DNA of 43,269 bases from a virus. The notes below the pieces were generated by a model. It was given only the letters and a program-made list of their open reading frames with translations, was not told the origin of the DNA and ran no database searches. The first letter of the stretch is position 1. Every line of letters begins with the position of its first letter. A program made the translations under genes and the position numbers. The stretch is taken from positions 1-43,269 of the IMG/VR virus record IMGVR_UViG_3300020433_000014; one strand, 5' to 3'. Positions 32,301-36,897 of the stretch are shown in pieces.

Positions 32301-34146
32301 CACAACCCTCAAATTTTGCTTTACTATATCCACTTCCCTGTTTAGAGACTGTAAAACCTGTAACTTCATTTAATCCAATTTGAACAGAAGATCTTGCTTC
32401 TGGAGGATTTTGAATAATAACTTGAGGAGGATTTGCAGAGGAATATCCGCTACCAAAATTACTAATATTAATATCAGTGATTTTTCCATTAAATACCGAA
32501 GCCGTAGCAACTGCCCCAGTTCCACCATCTTCTCTATTATCTACGATATAAACTGATGGAATATCATCATATCCCAAACCACCACTTAAAAGTTCAATAG
32601 AAGTAATTCTACCATTAGAATCAACTACAGTTTCTAAAACTTGAGCAGATGTTGGATCAATAATTGCAATTCGAGGAGTAGTTAGATATCCTTGACCAGG
32701 ATTATTAATAACAATTGAAGTGACCTTACCATCAGTTAAAACTGCAGTTAATCTTGCTTTTACAGGATTATCTCCTATTGGTTCATCAATATAGACTTCT
32801 GGTGGTGTAGTGTAACCCTGTCCACCATCTAATACTTCAATAGTTCCTGAAACACTAGTGTTATTAAGAGTAACAGTGCCAAGTTTTGCACCACCAGGTT
32901 GTACAAAAGAAACTCTGGGGATAAATGTATATCCACTTCCAGAATTTGTAATATCTACACTAGATACTCTTCCATCTGTAACAACTGCTTTTAATTCTGC
33001 CTGAATAGAACCAGAACTGGTTGGTGCTTGGATAACAACAGTTGGTGGATTAGTATCACTATAACCTCTACCACCATCTAATAAGATAGAGTTTTTAACA
33101 CCGTTTACTAACGCAGAAGCAGATGCTCCATCTCCATTTAGACTAGAAATAGAAACCCTAGGTGGATATTTGTATTCATATCCACTTCCTGTTTTACTAA
33201 TCTCTATTGATGTTAATTTTCCATCGTTATTAACACGTGCATAACCAACTGCCCCAGAACCAAAAGAAGGAATTGGTGCTTCAATAGAATAAAGAGATAA
33301 TATTCTTCCGTTTAAAGGTGCCTCATTAAAAATGAAGATATCATGATCAATAAAGAAATCTTTTTTTGGTTCAAGTAATTTATTATCATAAACTGCTAAA
33401 ATATATTCATCAGCAACAGGTTCGTATTTTTCTCCATTTTTACGAATAAGGAAGTTTGTTTTAGAATCTCCGAAATCTGGAGAAATATCATCAAGAGCGA
33501 TAATATTATTTTCAATAAAACCGTTTAAAAATGTAATAGATGTTTTACTATTATCATCACCTAATTGTCTTGCTCTTGGAGCAGTTGTAAAGACAATATT
33601 ATCCTCATCAACAGTATAATCAACATCAGGAATTAAAACTTCACCATACAAACTAACAATTAAATGTTGTGCTGTTGGTGGTGAAATTGGAGAAGATTGT
33701 GATGTAAGAGGGAATCTAACTGTAGTTCCATCAAAAGAATTAATGATTTGAGCAAGACCAACCCACTTTAATTTTACCTGCTCATAAGAAACACCAGGAC
33801 TTAAAGCAATATTTGGTGCTGCTGTAGATGATTCATAATAAATTACCTCATCACCAATTAAAATAGAACCATTTTTATCTAAAAAAGTATCAACACTCTC
33901 AACAACAATTTCATCACTGCTTTCTGTAATCGCTTCTACTAACTTTGTATTACCACCTAAAATATTAATATCAAGTTTGTCAATATCGAGATATTGCAAA
34001 AAGTTATTAATAATATTCTGACCCAACCCAGTTTTTTCTTGAGACCTATAATAGTACTCAATAAACTTATTAAACAGTGGATAATCTGTCTTTAGAAACT
34101 CAGGAGACTGAGAAGCGATAGACTGGGAGACCTTATTAATATTCAT
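14344..34146 (-). CDS. Giant 6600-aa baseplate/fibre protein
   Basis: A single uninterrupted frame from ATG 34146 to TAA 14344, starting six bases after gp6, where T4 has gene 7; no similarity to T4 gp7 was recognised. Approximate residue map: baseplate-like core with DYPLFNKFIEYYYRSQEKTG (21-40) and KGTSFSIAYLFKLLYGE with YPKDQIIKPSNATW (about 645-740); GSGY repeats (310-615, 1120-1315, 1750-1810, 3016-3246, 6513-6570); YHYH-like domain (1416-1536); EF-hand loop (1602-1613); propeller-like repeats (1820-2203); LamG-like jellyrolls (2250-2423 and 4176-4326); YYYQDFSYAVKS...HPASFKVFGE (3443-3503); YPR-TDP modules and helical repeats (4083-5515); carbohydrate-binding-like domain (5646-5850); a VNG-x-LQ-P beta motif (138-200, 3570-3637, two copies 6293-6453). 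A baseplate-anchored role in adsorption is inferred from core, position and binding-type domains. Whether it is cleaved is unknown. Confidence 0.88.
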   Translation of the reverse strand: MNINKVSQSIASQSPEFLKTDYPLFNKFIEYYYRSQEKTGLGQNIINNFLQYLDIDKLDINILGGNTKLVEAITESSDEIVVESVDTFLDKNGSILIGDEVIYYESSTAAPNIALSPGVSYEQVKLKWVGLAQIINSFDGTTVRFPLTSQSSPISPPTAQHLIVSLYGEVLIPDVDYTVDEDNIVFTTAPRARQLGDDNSKTSITFLNGFIENNIIALDDISPDFGDSKTNFLIRKNGEKYEPVADEYILAVYDNKLLEPKKDFFIDHDIFIFNEAPLNGRILSLYSIEAPIPSFGSGAVGYARVNNDGKLTSIEISKTGSGYEYKYPPRVSISSLNGDGASASALVNGVKNSILLDGGRGYSDTNPPTVVIQAPTSSGSIQAELKAVVTDGRVSSVDITNSGSGYTFIPRVSFVQPGGAKLGTVTLNNTSVSGTIEVLDGGQGYTTPPEVYIDEPIGDNPVKARLTAVLTDGKVTSIVINNPGQGYLTTPRIAIIDPTSAQVLETVVDSNGRITSIELLSGGLGYDDIPSVYIVDNREDGGTGAVATASVFNGKITDINISNFGSGYSSANPPQVIIQNPPEARSSVQIGLNEVTGFTVSKQGSGYSKAKFEGCARAVSGIIEYTASGNAVFSNNTIASTAEEDTQIKCLDALFVKRLLDKYTEQFLPDVPELDFTKIDVRNAIKSVKDFYSTKGTSFSIAYLFKLLYGEQVSVSYPKDQIIKPSNATWSIDTILRATLVSGDPTNIKDGLLTQDLSIADDNIGAASALIENFISIKTSDVELFELVLSEETITGRFVVPYKTKLAEPLNTTDSIITVDSTIGWPERNGEFLIGDSELIQYKEKSLNQFIECTRSVNNVVEDWDSATEVTSNLLVYVNKGTPQEVVLSVVGIVDAQQTSLTDTGSYYLKGDKLTVSKLGGTSDKPELQTWLYNVKKLIEVESITYGGVNNQFATVTCKNNHGLLVGDQVTLYGANPILFNGTFLVKSRDNALVFQYELPQPAEVVPQGNILVSVDLNKGKSDNTAVLNSIGPYTTNIQNSFFNNDFVYVASTGIPNYSIGPFPGSALLPGNQRKLNRFPLNPQTISVKNNIAPGAIGTWINGTSVWSYKSDVTKTFGPVTSINITNAGFDYDASNPPNIEITGGGGTGATGTVTVNGSITEIVVNDGGSGYTSSPLVSIVGGGGSGAAATAIVTKGVVSNILMNTNGTGYTSQPSITIVGGGGSGATATASVRGPVKSVAITNGGESYTSNPTVTLNSGSGAVAQAIVNNGRIISIAIISAGSGYTTAPEVTIQGDGFGAVARANIDLDGENAGRVTSIEIINRGINYIQGTTIINLTSVGSDATFTPNVFKWTYNLQETTTVDSAKGSVFPGYNNQYGGEYAHISNPQRLRYILGDNLFEQVGTGNILEQEDQLAHSPIIGWAFDGNPIYGPYGFSDPTDQSSTITKLDTSYKLKSNLVLDTDTNPVPVRTAGPLLAEEPAGRFIEDYEYSFGLGDLDQYNGRFCKTPDFPNGRYCYFITIDNSEAGNAIFPYVLGPSFNSIVDSWNLNKDAIQQNIPTGVVRYRDPYENVDIDVERAPNLSTNAITTEDGDILLFDVEDENRDGVISQEETDDPDQLFEESPLQLFDYFPKVKFDSKVDIEVETTTKFEDASVTGFTIEDAGVSYQVDDILIFDNTDTDGSGVSARISKIKGEPVSAYTFETVEDQFYGVLTTTNSHNIVPGDSVFIDYTPVMDETNKTFIVRQLKGIEQITIDQAGSGYDNEIPPTIVIDGDGESGQLRANVTNTGAINVVDIVNSGSGYTKNPRVILSHPQVFKRADYYVSLVQHENYVKINDVVVNDLKEVFFCGKTLDAGGNEVAFVAKFSELGVKEWEKTIESTAGVNYTEFLKLDVSGNNIWVVGQNKPNIISLSTYNPDIILVKYVQATDGLSATLSFQKGYAGISGSTRSDNITAIKKYSDTRYIIGGFTNTNSSNPQDGFIASIDSAGSFAAKRKLASASGSEKITDLIVLNDAVYFIMEVSASDGAADSKIAFGKALVGTSEITIEWIKEINNVVYSFRDTSLVVDEFDEFYITATLALKSDNNIKDNFWVGKIDTSGDLIWNYRYAVPAGNNVQIASRSTIDIFGDLNIAFTKTNTTTDLKTVDTVKISYDGKLKKHTNTEFNQKNIEGITAHAITVDNSGDPYIFGQTQWNRNEFLFDFTTGADQTTDITGHYTPTILQAGDSVRFLADYAFIQGYQTASPSVWENAAIKIPAASLGTKLNDNWTLEFMLYKNGSEYQSHSQTQYTLLNIGDATDATGGLWLYYDDTSGKLELVVTNNSTAINSAGGALQSTLTTMFADNSWQFIAVQKNNNTFNVYVNGISVLNGTIASTSLGNKDIHIGNIPGRSGTTAQFRKNEQFQGYIDNLRLRNRAITPTVPSDVTTLPPIASYALAYDWLDDAWFTDYLQKHDFIDYVGFGLKSDKDSDSDRLGDKGLQTNTQIGFIRTAITPVTGSTLTVTNTTFALGSTGLQGLDFEDATINMTENTESLSYTNDEWSSRTATVPSPGSKKLKISAEIKNRYYIKTTNTLKIDNIQELTINQNFNITVGSKLILNNTSGAFINSGYVLRKDTTNNKVYLAVNNNTWSNDLTTGRLSTAQFNESSAYGIVGPVPFDVNVIPDYNFIDKINTTPGTFDFDLADYNLDKTAATTGNGDLDEFATFKPFAVADYKVKIVEISGSSSFIPGSVVDITASDITFNTAKSTAQITNLTGVTKITLISTLDKILQVSAVSNTDEVYVITSDRHYLSVGDNINIDGNPTQELSGTAYDEYDGSFVVDSVVSNKEFTYKLNSVAQTDPATTAGNVNIFAKSPVLKMYYGHQYLFDVSHSSMVGTNLSFSKDNLYKLEYSFNSIERVGTPGVTGAGQPNPTIKLKVDNDIVTNISYYFDPSRTGDDSPIDSNSYLDIVDSPYLGTFTITETAGGTITQGAKIFKFLLSNEPEGNANVLTTTYTTSSKKAVGAIGDIRLINSGGFYSKLPVITGIQSSRKIERIEIEEPGTEYAVGVYSSVPISGDGEGGFVQITVADGTDDEGATIPGQIQSVDITSPGKGYTTASIDIESIEGILGSGLTGSGAVINVVIPAFGTGAVIFAKGTNVGKIKKLKNNNFGYDYTHDYTLRPEITFPINAQLTSTSILDSITVTDPGSGYSQAPAVILTGGGGTGAIAEATIRNGRIDNIIIKDPGAGYSSSPRVELRSSFNYVVNLDLGLLQFAFPHGIVNGSEITLNVVDTGDGAEYPLSAGAVGRLNGTTTYYAITGTANSLEPDQMKLAITAANAELGDGLSFVNAGEGRQQVLTKAFGATAEANVITSTFLEGELVYQGSSLDSATATGYVSTNEGWQVGPRILKIVDYNNTFTQGESITGVISKSSGIISDINIAKGVLEIGPITKTTGQFINDVGKPSEIIQKIQDSYYYQDFSYAVKSSVSIDDWKDILIRNVHPASFKVFGELNLEDYGFIANKEIDFELTKSVELTREAVVPNIQNFALAEPIYSEFNNTEVLFRQKKLTSSENILTSVVQRLDDISDQFDGVKTQFPLTVNNGENVIASGDQLLIVLNGVAQTPNTSFEVQGDSIVFAEPPQPPASVKYVNVTIASQATKDLELSFTSGIFPNIGNTLVGITSTARLTVTNVSGNVISGFITQGTFINGEQCQVGATGFSGTLSSVTDVFSNGLFLFNEKVTNLTGDTAKVETSNLDSGQETPLAKLRYSIGAATTDIELVANTYNGGPVPTGTFTINDDYQIGSELITVTQIVNGSESTTITATRGISGTAAASQQENTPIYSTEISVTNTLTLSKTTGTYQSTPGLYDIQLDDYIIGAKSGVVARITATSAYQDPITNEFIEQVNISEGSSFFGLLFNRLASITYPNKVLDDISKSQVSIVDFNDNVTPFDSSFPPSEPISNNILVYDNESGNFVDDELIRNYKVDYGGNYGGEFGNADKINVNKLTFKDRVGDGFLSRGQVIRTTDTKAEIIGYNASQKTAFLGKIGRSSYDGSDYHTATFVGSSELNTYNKKYGTACLALSPGTSVHTFVSGVTDAITASNGATGSFTAAAGTTYNPFTGDMVIEIGTHTLTTSNKVTIADGGVVFTCEQDGNTANKAYPRSTDPASGSALTITAETDTTITVNVGAVLIDGYLTIPTSTEFGFGTGAFTIECWIKLNTIAAGSKTIFDMRSGATELAPYLYVDGANIKYFNNGSNTITGSTNLVVGTWYHVALSRSGTDTKLFLNGTQEGSSYSDSSDYGSTKPIRIGADYAGAAITTGYFDDFRVSTTARYTTTFTAPIGILQGDTDAKLLIHFDGVDGQTYTEDWSGGESLTKGEEFNNDSILASYNANNQTPIVTGFAGKTHRYLDAANLILKNSDLIKKEVVYQMRQRYPELVILGQRFTPTNATYDAVTGLLSMTVDANSLSNGGTITPSTASYTPSTGVMTITSLNHGLKNGQRINIKVGGITFQCSEDSYGSDHPYPRSTDPVAGKWIPISNVTAHTFDVNVGVSSNTTTHQFESALVDAITVEKDRIKINDGALSFTCTMDGNVSTKTYPRVTDPASKDVALPIISSSTTNLTVNVGPSPLINFQPSNAVYTPATGEFVMTIANHTINVGTHIRLTANSFTFTCDYNGDGQTTQKTYPRASGEDGTAGGASNNIGTPDAAYNTAIEVTAVGTSTQDISDASYDPATGILTIDSDGAHGLSTGNRIQIADDSLTFTCAYDGNATQHTYPRQTDPIRREWVAVTVVDSDTFTIDIGKSSDTSTHLFVSATAGALIKQTGTVTINVGTSSDTSTHQFVSAAANAVVTGGNYLHKFVSAVTGGVIADEGINCEDDIRDTLNAIAQDLRNGSNSHIWDAASYYVDRSSTPIQIAQIEPAVKETLFAYEKVDDMLQYIITNTLWPIQGNHGLTQVTDTTITDSSYTSLNQFTPTDATYDAATGDLVLTIGSHSLTTSSRVSIAIGGVTFKCSKDSYDAPKAYPRATDPAANAVLAVTAADATTITVNVGPSSAKDQYVHQFESAVTNSVTELNYTTADCADVYSTIGNLIDILTDTITNASAATPTDHLGTITRFAPVVEFQGGIVDALNKIEFDISYHDSATNVIYTPRIDPSSQDRFRDAAFLIRENTAVIVDKAASDMISRYPDLLNDMPRNLDGSGNGTLRCKTDLALIVDGIAKDIEYGGNKNTVRAARFYVDNKNELQHIRLQVWQSVFAHDRLGLYMKQAITGDLDYSNTDNIITADWGITGAGVSGYFDAVKTEVDTLITTINDIIAPTSNDFNIGGDRLYFNREYISQEITGRQSTLGLLGTELQYSIFSGNFNALTYNISDYRTYIEDFIIAAISDLQTGGNNSVIGQMEKFLDSTKKINSGLGDELYAFFFAHELIKTMSEKAIKNLLYTNGDTVSGDQYAAVHTSINAYRDSETPTDINKVWYRMRDLVDFGLDTLFPGGVEARSVVKNILYNKNYYKSEIASLVNTQFGIGSWIYDSFVDDVVNNIQYDYITSNTFDTQTAYSLEFSSLTGTFVVGETITDNSTTAIVLYVFGSRMVIGNVIGTLYTAGANLTAPGSGATATIATGGISSAHEWYNNYSNVKTIETSKNNISSLIQGSVNNTNLWVNPEAFDSNWTPTLTTVTANAEYSPDTTLTSEKLVATATTGEHKIERSYSLTSFNTFDKDTIKFDSTAETFDTGSNTSSQTFTSSFFAKKGEDSRIRFTLLLDSGTENAHFSVNLDTGVVGSLFTTSGINVSAHGSIPLGDGWYRIFMTIDIGFGFSTLNNRISILSSTGLLDYTGTGTGLFVWGAKLTTKELGTYVSVLGTEFFTNAEYNIKTFALDLMRVYMKQSLNNTLVSPSPAASFDKFYDSNVAGNYNVDTAMGLIGSSLDIVSGQLSDNEFYTTIDENNALPTLTKLYGDRDIPVGVSGEIVQSDYAYSVTSDVSAEISQLTLNQAKVAKVYKRFRIDGNITDGPFTMNEAVQKQGDAAITGVVYGFHEDDNYKYLDVAVTAGTWQVTDVIQGLENTTLAQISAIENRLHLIDTRGTFVENIPFQGFTSDESAEPVSYNINIAAVLDNTGGKLTVDTQSLIGSLETTSVVFPNSSEIYIDVKKYAGLDIQVGDKVASIGHVRLTVTVDSTLTSFTVGNRIYRIVNDGQDTSNYGIITEYDSVNNYIYYVPIEGSIGSGDTVGDYSITEVTLVGKATVSGDLTVAGVASGLIQEIRDISLNKRLYLTNVNGTFSARDGIRGGNDYRSASLAKKELKARTKRFFKGFDGTQTVFNLTTDNGQQYLPDPAGHMMIFVNGILQPPGAGNAYTAFSDKIQFSEAPELGASFTGFYLGKLRQLDDIGFEFDSLRQSFNLKRNDVFYSLTLTDGVQSSTIRPENNIIVSVNGVLQEPGVGFELVGSRIIFSEVPRFGSTFVGFSYVGSEADVDADVVVPPVEAGDFIDIEGEVSDREVAVIESSNSLITFDYLGSVFGQNANATAILTSGYIEKVSVTAGGSGYTSRPVVRLDSISGFEGQVKALVGIAGVTVTNTGSGYKNPEVTVETTVPDDWTPPDLSLYGEELIDPEIL
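18960..21870 (-). repeat. Tandem YPR-TDP module region in the giant gene
   Basis: At least six copies of a module: YxPxTGxxxxTI, then a HxLxxGxxIxI stretch, then (T/S)FxCxxD, then YPR(x)TDP, then TVNVG and usually a HxFxSA segment. The YPR cores lie near 21700, 20610, 20390, 20120, 19850 and 19110. A LamG-like jellyroll (near 21170-21620) follows the first copy. The Cys and YPR residues are invariant in the copies read; the copy near 20120 has YPRASGEDG instead of TDP. I recognise the pattern from marine phage fibre proteins but cannot name a family. Confidence 0.75.
24410..25100 (-). repeat. GSGY repeat cluster D in the giant gene
   Basis: About five units (SGGFYSKLP, EPGTEYAVG, SPGKGYTTA, DPGSGYSQAP, DPGAGYSSSP) with GGGGTGAIA and similar turns. 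A shorter pair (cluster C) lies near 28720-28900 and a terminal pair near 14440-14610. Confidence 0.8.
30200..30790 (-). repeat. GSGY repeat cluster B in the giant gene (6 units)
   Basis: Six units with cores such as DGGSGYTSSP, TNGTGYTSQP and SAGSGYTTAP, separated by GGGGSGA(A/T)A turns. Neighbouring units are closer to each other than to cluster A, as expected from local duplication. Confidence 0.85.
32310..33210 (-). repeat. GSGY repeat cluster A in the giant gene (8 units)
   Basis: Eight successive roughly 35-40-residue units, each ending in G-x-G-Y plus a Pro: for example TGSGYEYKYPP, GGRGYSDTNPP, SGSGYTFIP, GGQGYTTPP, PGQGYLTTP, GGLGYDDIP, FGSGYSSANPP and QGSGYSKAK. They alternate with a short strand and a DG(K/R)(I/V) turn. 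A repetitive all-beta structure is inferred. Confidence 0.85.
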
Positions 34147-34152
34147 CTAACT

Positions 34153-36183
34153 TTAGAAGCAACTAGAATCGTTGATTCCACCAGGATTACTGATGGGAGG
34201 GATGTCAAGAATAGCAGGAACTACATTGAAATCTGTTGGTGTCAAACTATTTAGTGGGACTGTTGGGGGTACAACTGTTCCAACAGGAGCAACTGTAACT
34301 GATGGGTTGACTATATTAATAATAGTTCCAGGAGTTGTTGCTGGAATAGTAGAATTGTTGGCAGGAATAAATTGAACTGGAATTTGAAGATCTGTTGGTA
34401 ATAATGTACCATCAGTAACTTCACCAATTCCAGTTACGTCATCTGTGATTGTTACTGCACCAGGAAGAAAACTTCCTCCTCCAGTATTAATAACATTCAC
34501 TGGACCAAAACAAATTTCACCAGTATTATAATTTACTGTTCCCGCATTATCACTGGTATAGATTTTACGAATACCAGTATTATAGAAAGTTCTCAAATTT
34601 CCAAAACCATCATCCTCAAATTGCTGATCAACACCAGGTCTGTCAGCAGTTCTAAATGTACCAGATAAAATTACGGGTTCTTTTTTACAAACTCCATCAC
34701 CTTCATCTTGACTAGGAGCACTATCATATAGATTACCTCCTGTAGAGACGCAATATGTGTTTGTTTGATTTGTATCTGGTTTTATATACTTCAAAATAGT
34801 AGTTTGAAGTGATGTATCTGTAACACACTTATTGGAGAGTGTGATTGCTTTTTCAAGTTGTTGTGCTCTAAAAGTTGAGTTAAAATTATTAATTTGCGTT
34901 TGTATTCCCCAATCAGTGATTGCTTTACTAATATCAGTTTCAATTTCAGAAGGATTTTGTCCACATCCAGTATCATACAAAGCAAATACGTTTACATTGA
35001 TGTATACATCATCAGGATCAGTTACAATGGGATCAATAGATGCCATTGCATATGGTCTTAAATTAGCAGCAATTTGTTTTTTAGTTGCATCATTAAGATT
35101 TGATCCTGTTTTTGTTTTAATAACAACGAAGACTTTTCCATATACAGGAGGATTTAATCCATCTCCACCATAAGCAACTACAGAATCTGCATTATCATAA
35201 ATCTTTTTAGTAATGATTGCATAGTCCTGAGCAGTTACTGCCCTATACTGTGCAGCATAAAATCTTGGTGCATTATACTTAATTGATTCAATACTCTCTG
35301 CTTTATCTCCTTGCTGAGATTTTTGCTTAGTAACTACGTTAACACCAGAAGTAGCATATGTTCTAGCATTGTTATCTACAATTTGTCCAATAAAACTAAA
35401 ACTAGAAACTTGATTACCATCAGCACCTGATGTAACCAAATACTCAAGATCGATAACCTCTCCGTCTTTTACTGCTCTACCAACACTATCATCACCAAAC
35501 CTAATCTCATACCTCATGTCCTCGGTCTCAGACAAGAAATATGAACGAGTTGTAGGTGTTACGGTAGCAACAGTATCTGCACGACTGTAGAGGTCAAATT
35601 GAGTGGATGATTCGTTTGGTCTTACTTTTACGACTAATGTTGAAATATCAGCGTCCTCTGAAGCAACTTTGTATGTTTGTTTTCCAAATGTATTAACAAT
35701 GTATGAAAAAGTAACCAAAGAACCCTCATACACAGTTACTGTGTCAAATATTGCCTCACCTGTAGTTTGATTTACACCAACTGTGATATCACTTAAAATA
35801 TTCCAAAGATATGTACCACCTGATGCTATAGCACCTTTTTTCAAGGTAACTGACGTTGGATATGAACCATTTACTTGATTAGTTGTTAAATTAAGTTTTA
35901 GACACGCTTTAGATGCACTAATAGATCTAGGAACATAATTCAATAACTTAGCAATATTAACAACATTGTCTCTTACTGTGGCAGAAGGTAAAAATACCTC
36001 ATTTAATGCCATATTTGCATTAAAAGAGGTATAGTATGTGTTATATGCTAATAGATCAATTAAATACGACAATGATGATCCATCAAAATCATAATCAGTA
36101 AACTCATTACGAGTCCTTAAATATGATTTTATTGAAGCTTTTACATCTTCGAAATCTAATGCTGTTAGGTTATTTGGTTGCAT
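34153..36183 (-). CDS. 6: Baseplate wedge subunit gp6
   Basis: T4 gp6 homologue. In T4, gp6 dimers link wedges into the ring around the hub, and the fold belongs to the baseplate J family. The 676-aa length is close to T4 gp6 (about 660). The N-terminus has the conserved pattern LTALDFEDVKASIKSYLRT, then DFDGSSLSYLIDLLAYNTYY and NMALNEVFLPSATVRDNVV, which is highly characteristic. A later segment, APRFYAAQYRAVTAQDYAII, is also a hallmark of gp6/J proteins. The C-terminal 100 residues are Pro/Thr/Val-rich and end in SSCF. The ATG overlaps the gp25 stop as TAATG, so translation is likely coupled. Confidence is high because motif, length and gene order agree. Confidence 0.95.
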   Translation of the reverse strand: MQPNNLTALDFEDVKASIKSYLRTRNEFTDYDFDGSSLSYLIDLLAYNTYYTSFNANMALNEVFLPSATVRDNVVNIAKLLNYVPRSISASKACLKLNLTTNQVNGSYPTSVTLKKGAIASGGTYLWNILSDITVGVNQTTGEAIFDTVTVYEGSLVTFSYIVNTFGKQTYKVASEDADISTLVVKVRPNESSTQFDLYSRADTVATVTPTTRSYFLSETEDMRYEIRFGDDSVGRAVKDGEVIDLEYLVTSGADGNQVSSFSFIGQIVDNNARTYATSGVNVVTKQKSQQGDKAESIESIKYNAPRFYAAQYRAVTAQDYAIITKKIYDNADSVVAYGGDGLNPPVYGKVFVVIKTKTGSNLNDATKKQIAANLRPYAMASIDPIVTDPDDVYINVNVFALYDTGCGQNPSEIETDISKAITDWGIQTQINNFNSTFRAQQLEKAITLSNKCVTDTSLQTTILKYIKPDTNQTNTYCVSTGGNLYDSAPSQDEGDGVCKKEPVILSGTFRTADRPGVDQQFEDDGFGNLRTFYNTGIRKIYTSDNAGTVNYNTGEICFGPVNVINTGGGSFLPGAVTITDDVTGIGEVTDGTLLPTDLQIPVQFIPANNSTIPATTPGTIINIVNPSVTVAPVGTVVPPTVPLNSLTPTDFNVVPAILDIPPISNPGGINDSSCF

Positions 36184-36602
36184 TACTCTGGTCTCTGTAA
36201 AACAAATTCTATTGTTTCAACAATAGGTAAACCAACTATTCTATATTCAATTGATACATTTAATTTATTTCCTTCAAAAATTGGAGTAACATCAACATTA
36301 GTGAGTGATACTCTTGGTTCATATTGATTGATTGTCGTCCTTATTTCCTCCGAAACGGCATCTGCAGTAAATGCATCCAACGGTTCAAATAAAAGTCTTT
36401 TTACTGACGAACCAACTAACGGTTGAAACGGTTTTTCTCCAGGAGAGGTTAAAATTAAGTTTTTAACCGCTTGTTTAATGGAGTTATCATTATTCACGAC
36501 AGAAAGATCGTCAGTAAAAGGATTCTTAGCAAAATTGACCGAGAAGTCTTTAAAACTTCTCGACCTTTTTAAGTTAGATCCTCCTATTTTTTTTAAAGCC
36601 AT
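36183..36602 (-). CDS. 25: Baseplate wedge subunit gp25 (GPW/gp25 family)
   Basis: A 139-aa lysozyme-like-fold wedge protein of the GPW/gp25 family, part of the inner baseplate contacting the sheath; T4 gp25 is 132 aa. Visible features are the NPFTDDLSVVNNDNSIKQAV segment, LILTSPGEKPFQPLVGS, RLLFEPLD, and the family-typical YEPRV at about 93-97. It is followed by gp6 with a TAATG overlap. A Shine-Dalgarno-like AGGGAG abuts the ATG with almost no spacing, so initiation may depend partly on coupling or on the GATAAATA element 27 nt upstream. The N-terminus MALKKIGGSN is basic. The call is strong. Confidence 0.95.
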   Translation of the reverse strand: MALKKIGGSNLKRSRSFKDFSVNFAKNPFTDDLSVVNNDNSIKQAVKNLILTSPGEKPFQPLVGSSVKRLLFEPLDAFTADAVSEEIRTTINQYEPRVSLTNVDVTPIFEGNKLNVSIEYRIVGLPIVETIEFVLQRPE

Positions 36603-36628
36603 CTCCCTATCAGGACTTTATACAATTA

Positions 36629-36636
36629 TATTTATC
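36629..36636 (-). promoter_or_regulatory. Late-promoter-like octamer GATAAATA upstream of gp25
   Basis: GATAAATA on the minus strand, 26 nt before the gp25 ATG, overlapping the TAA stop of the 48-aa gene. It matches NATAAATA. Its distance from gp25 resembles that of the octamers before gp8 and the 407-aa gene. Confidence 0.5.
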
Positions 36637-36778
36637 GCCCTTGTCCCCGATAACGCTTTTTTGCTCCATTTCTGCTTGTAGTAGAGTATTTTGAGTGTTT
36701 TCCTCTTCCTTGGCGACTTTTTTTCGGAATTGTCTCTACAAAAGATCCTCCAGCAAGATTTTGCTTGATTTTTGCCAT
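36632..36778 (-). CDS. 48-aa basic phage peptide
   Basis: A short gene between the membrane peptide and gp25. It begins MAKIKQNLAGGSFVETIPKK and continues with SRQGRGKHSKY and NGAKKRYRGQGR. It has 14 Lys/Arg and a single Glu in 48 residues, so it is strongly basic and probably binds nucleic acid or an acidic partner. I recognise near-identical peptides from cyanomyovirus genomes, where they are annotated as hypothetical; this is memory, not a search. The start has an AAGGAGG ribosome binding site about 10 nt upstream and overlaps the preceding stop as TAATG. The frame, start signal and coupling make it a real gene; its function is unknown. Confidence 0.8.
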   Translation of the reverse strand: MAKIKQNLAGGSFVETIPKKSRQGRGKHSKYSTTSRNGAKKRYRGQGR

Positions 36779-36897
36779 TAAAGTATAACCTCCTTAATAT
36801 AGTAATAAAAAATAGCAATAGAACTAATGCCTAATAATAGCACAAAAATACCAAATATACCAAATATGTTAAGTTTAAATGGTTTTTTCTTTTTCAC
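36778..36897 (-). CDS. 39-aa single-pass membrane peptide
   Basis: Starts at GTG (36897-36895), which shares its first G with the TAG stop of the PAAR gene (TAGTG), and ends in TAA overlapping the next ATG (TAATG). A GAGG ribosome binding site lies just upstream, inside the end of the PAAR gene. The product begins with Lys-rich KKKKPFK, has one hydrophobic stretch from about residue 10 to 33 (IFGIFGIFVLLLG then ISSIAIFYYY) and a short tail. One transmembrane helix with the basic N-terminus in the cytoplasm is predicted. A membrane peptide within a baseplate operon could act in host-envelope interaction or lysis, but nothing in the sequence proves either. The double stop/start overlap is the main evidence that it is translated. 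Confidence 0.7.
   Translation of the reverse strand: MKKKKPFKLNIFGIFGIFVLLLGISSIAIFYYYIKEVIL

Noticed and set aside
14344-34146. DNA-level direct repeats behaving as a CRISPR array or mobile element in the giant gene.
   Set aside because: The repetition is at protein level with diverged codons, stays in frame, and has no spacer structure, terminal repeats or transposase.
36618-36818. A 66-aa minus-strand frame between PAAR and gp25 (MLFFITILRRLYFNGK...).
   Set aside because: It overlaps the two better small genes in another frame, has no ribosome binding site, and its second half is the shifted reading of the 48-aa basic peptide.
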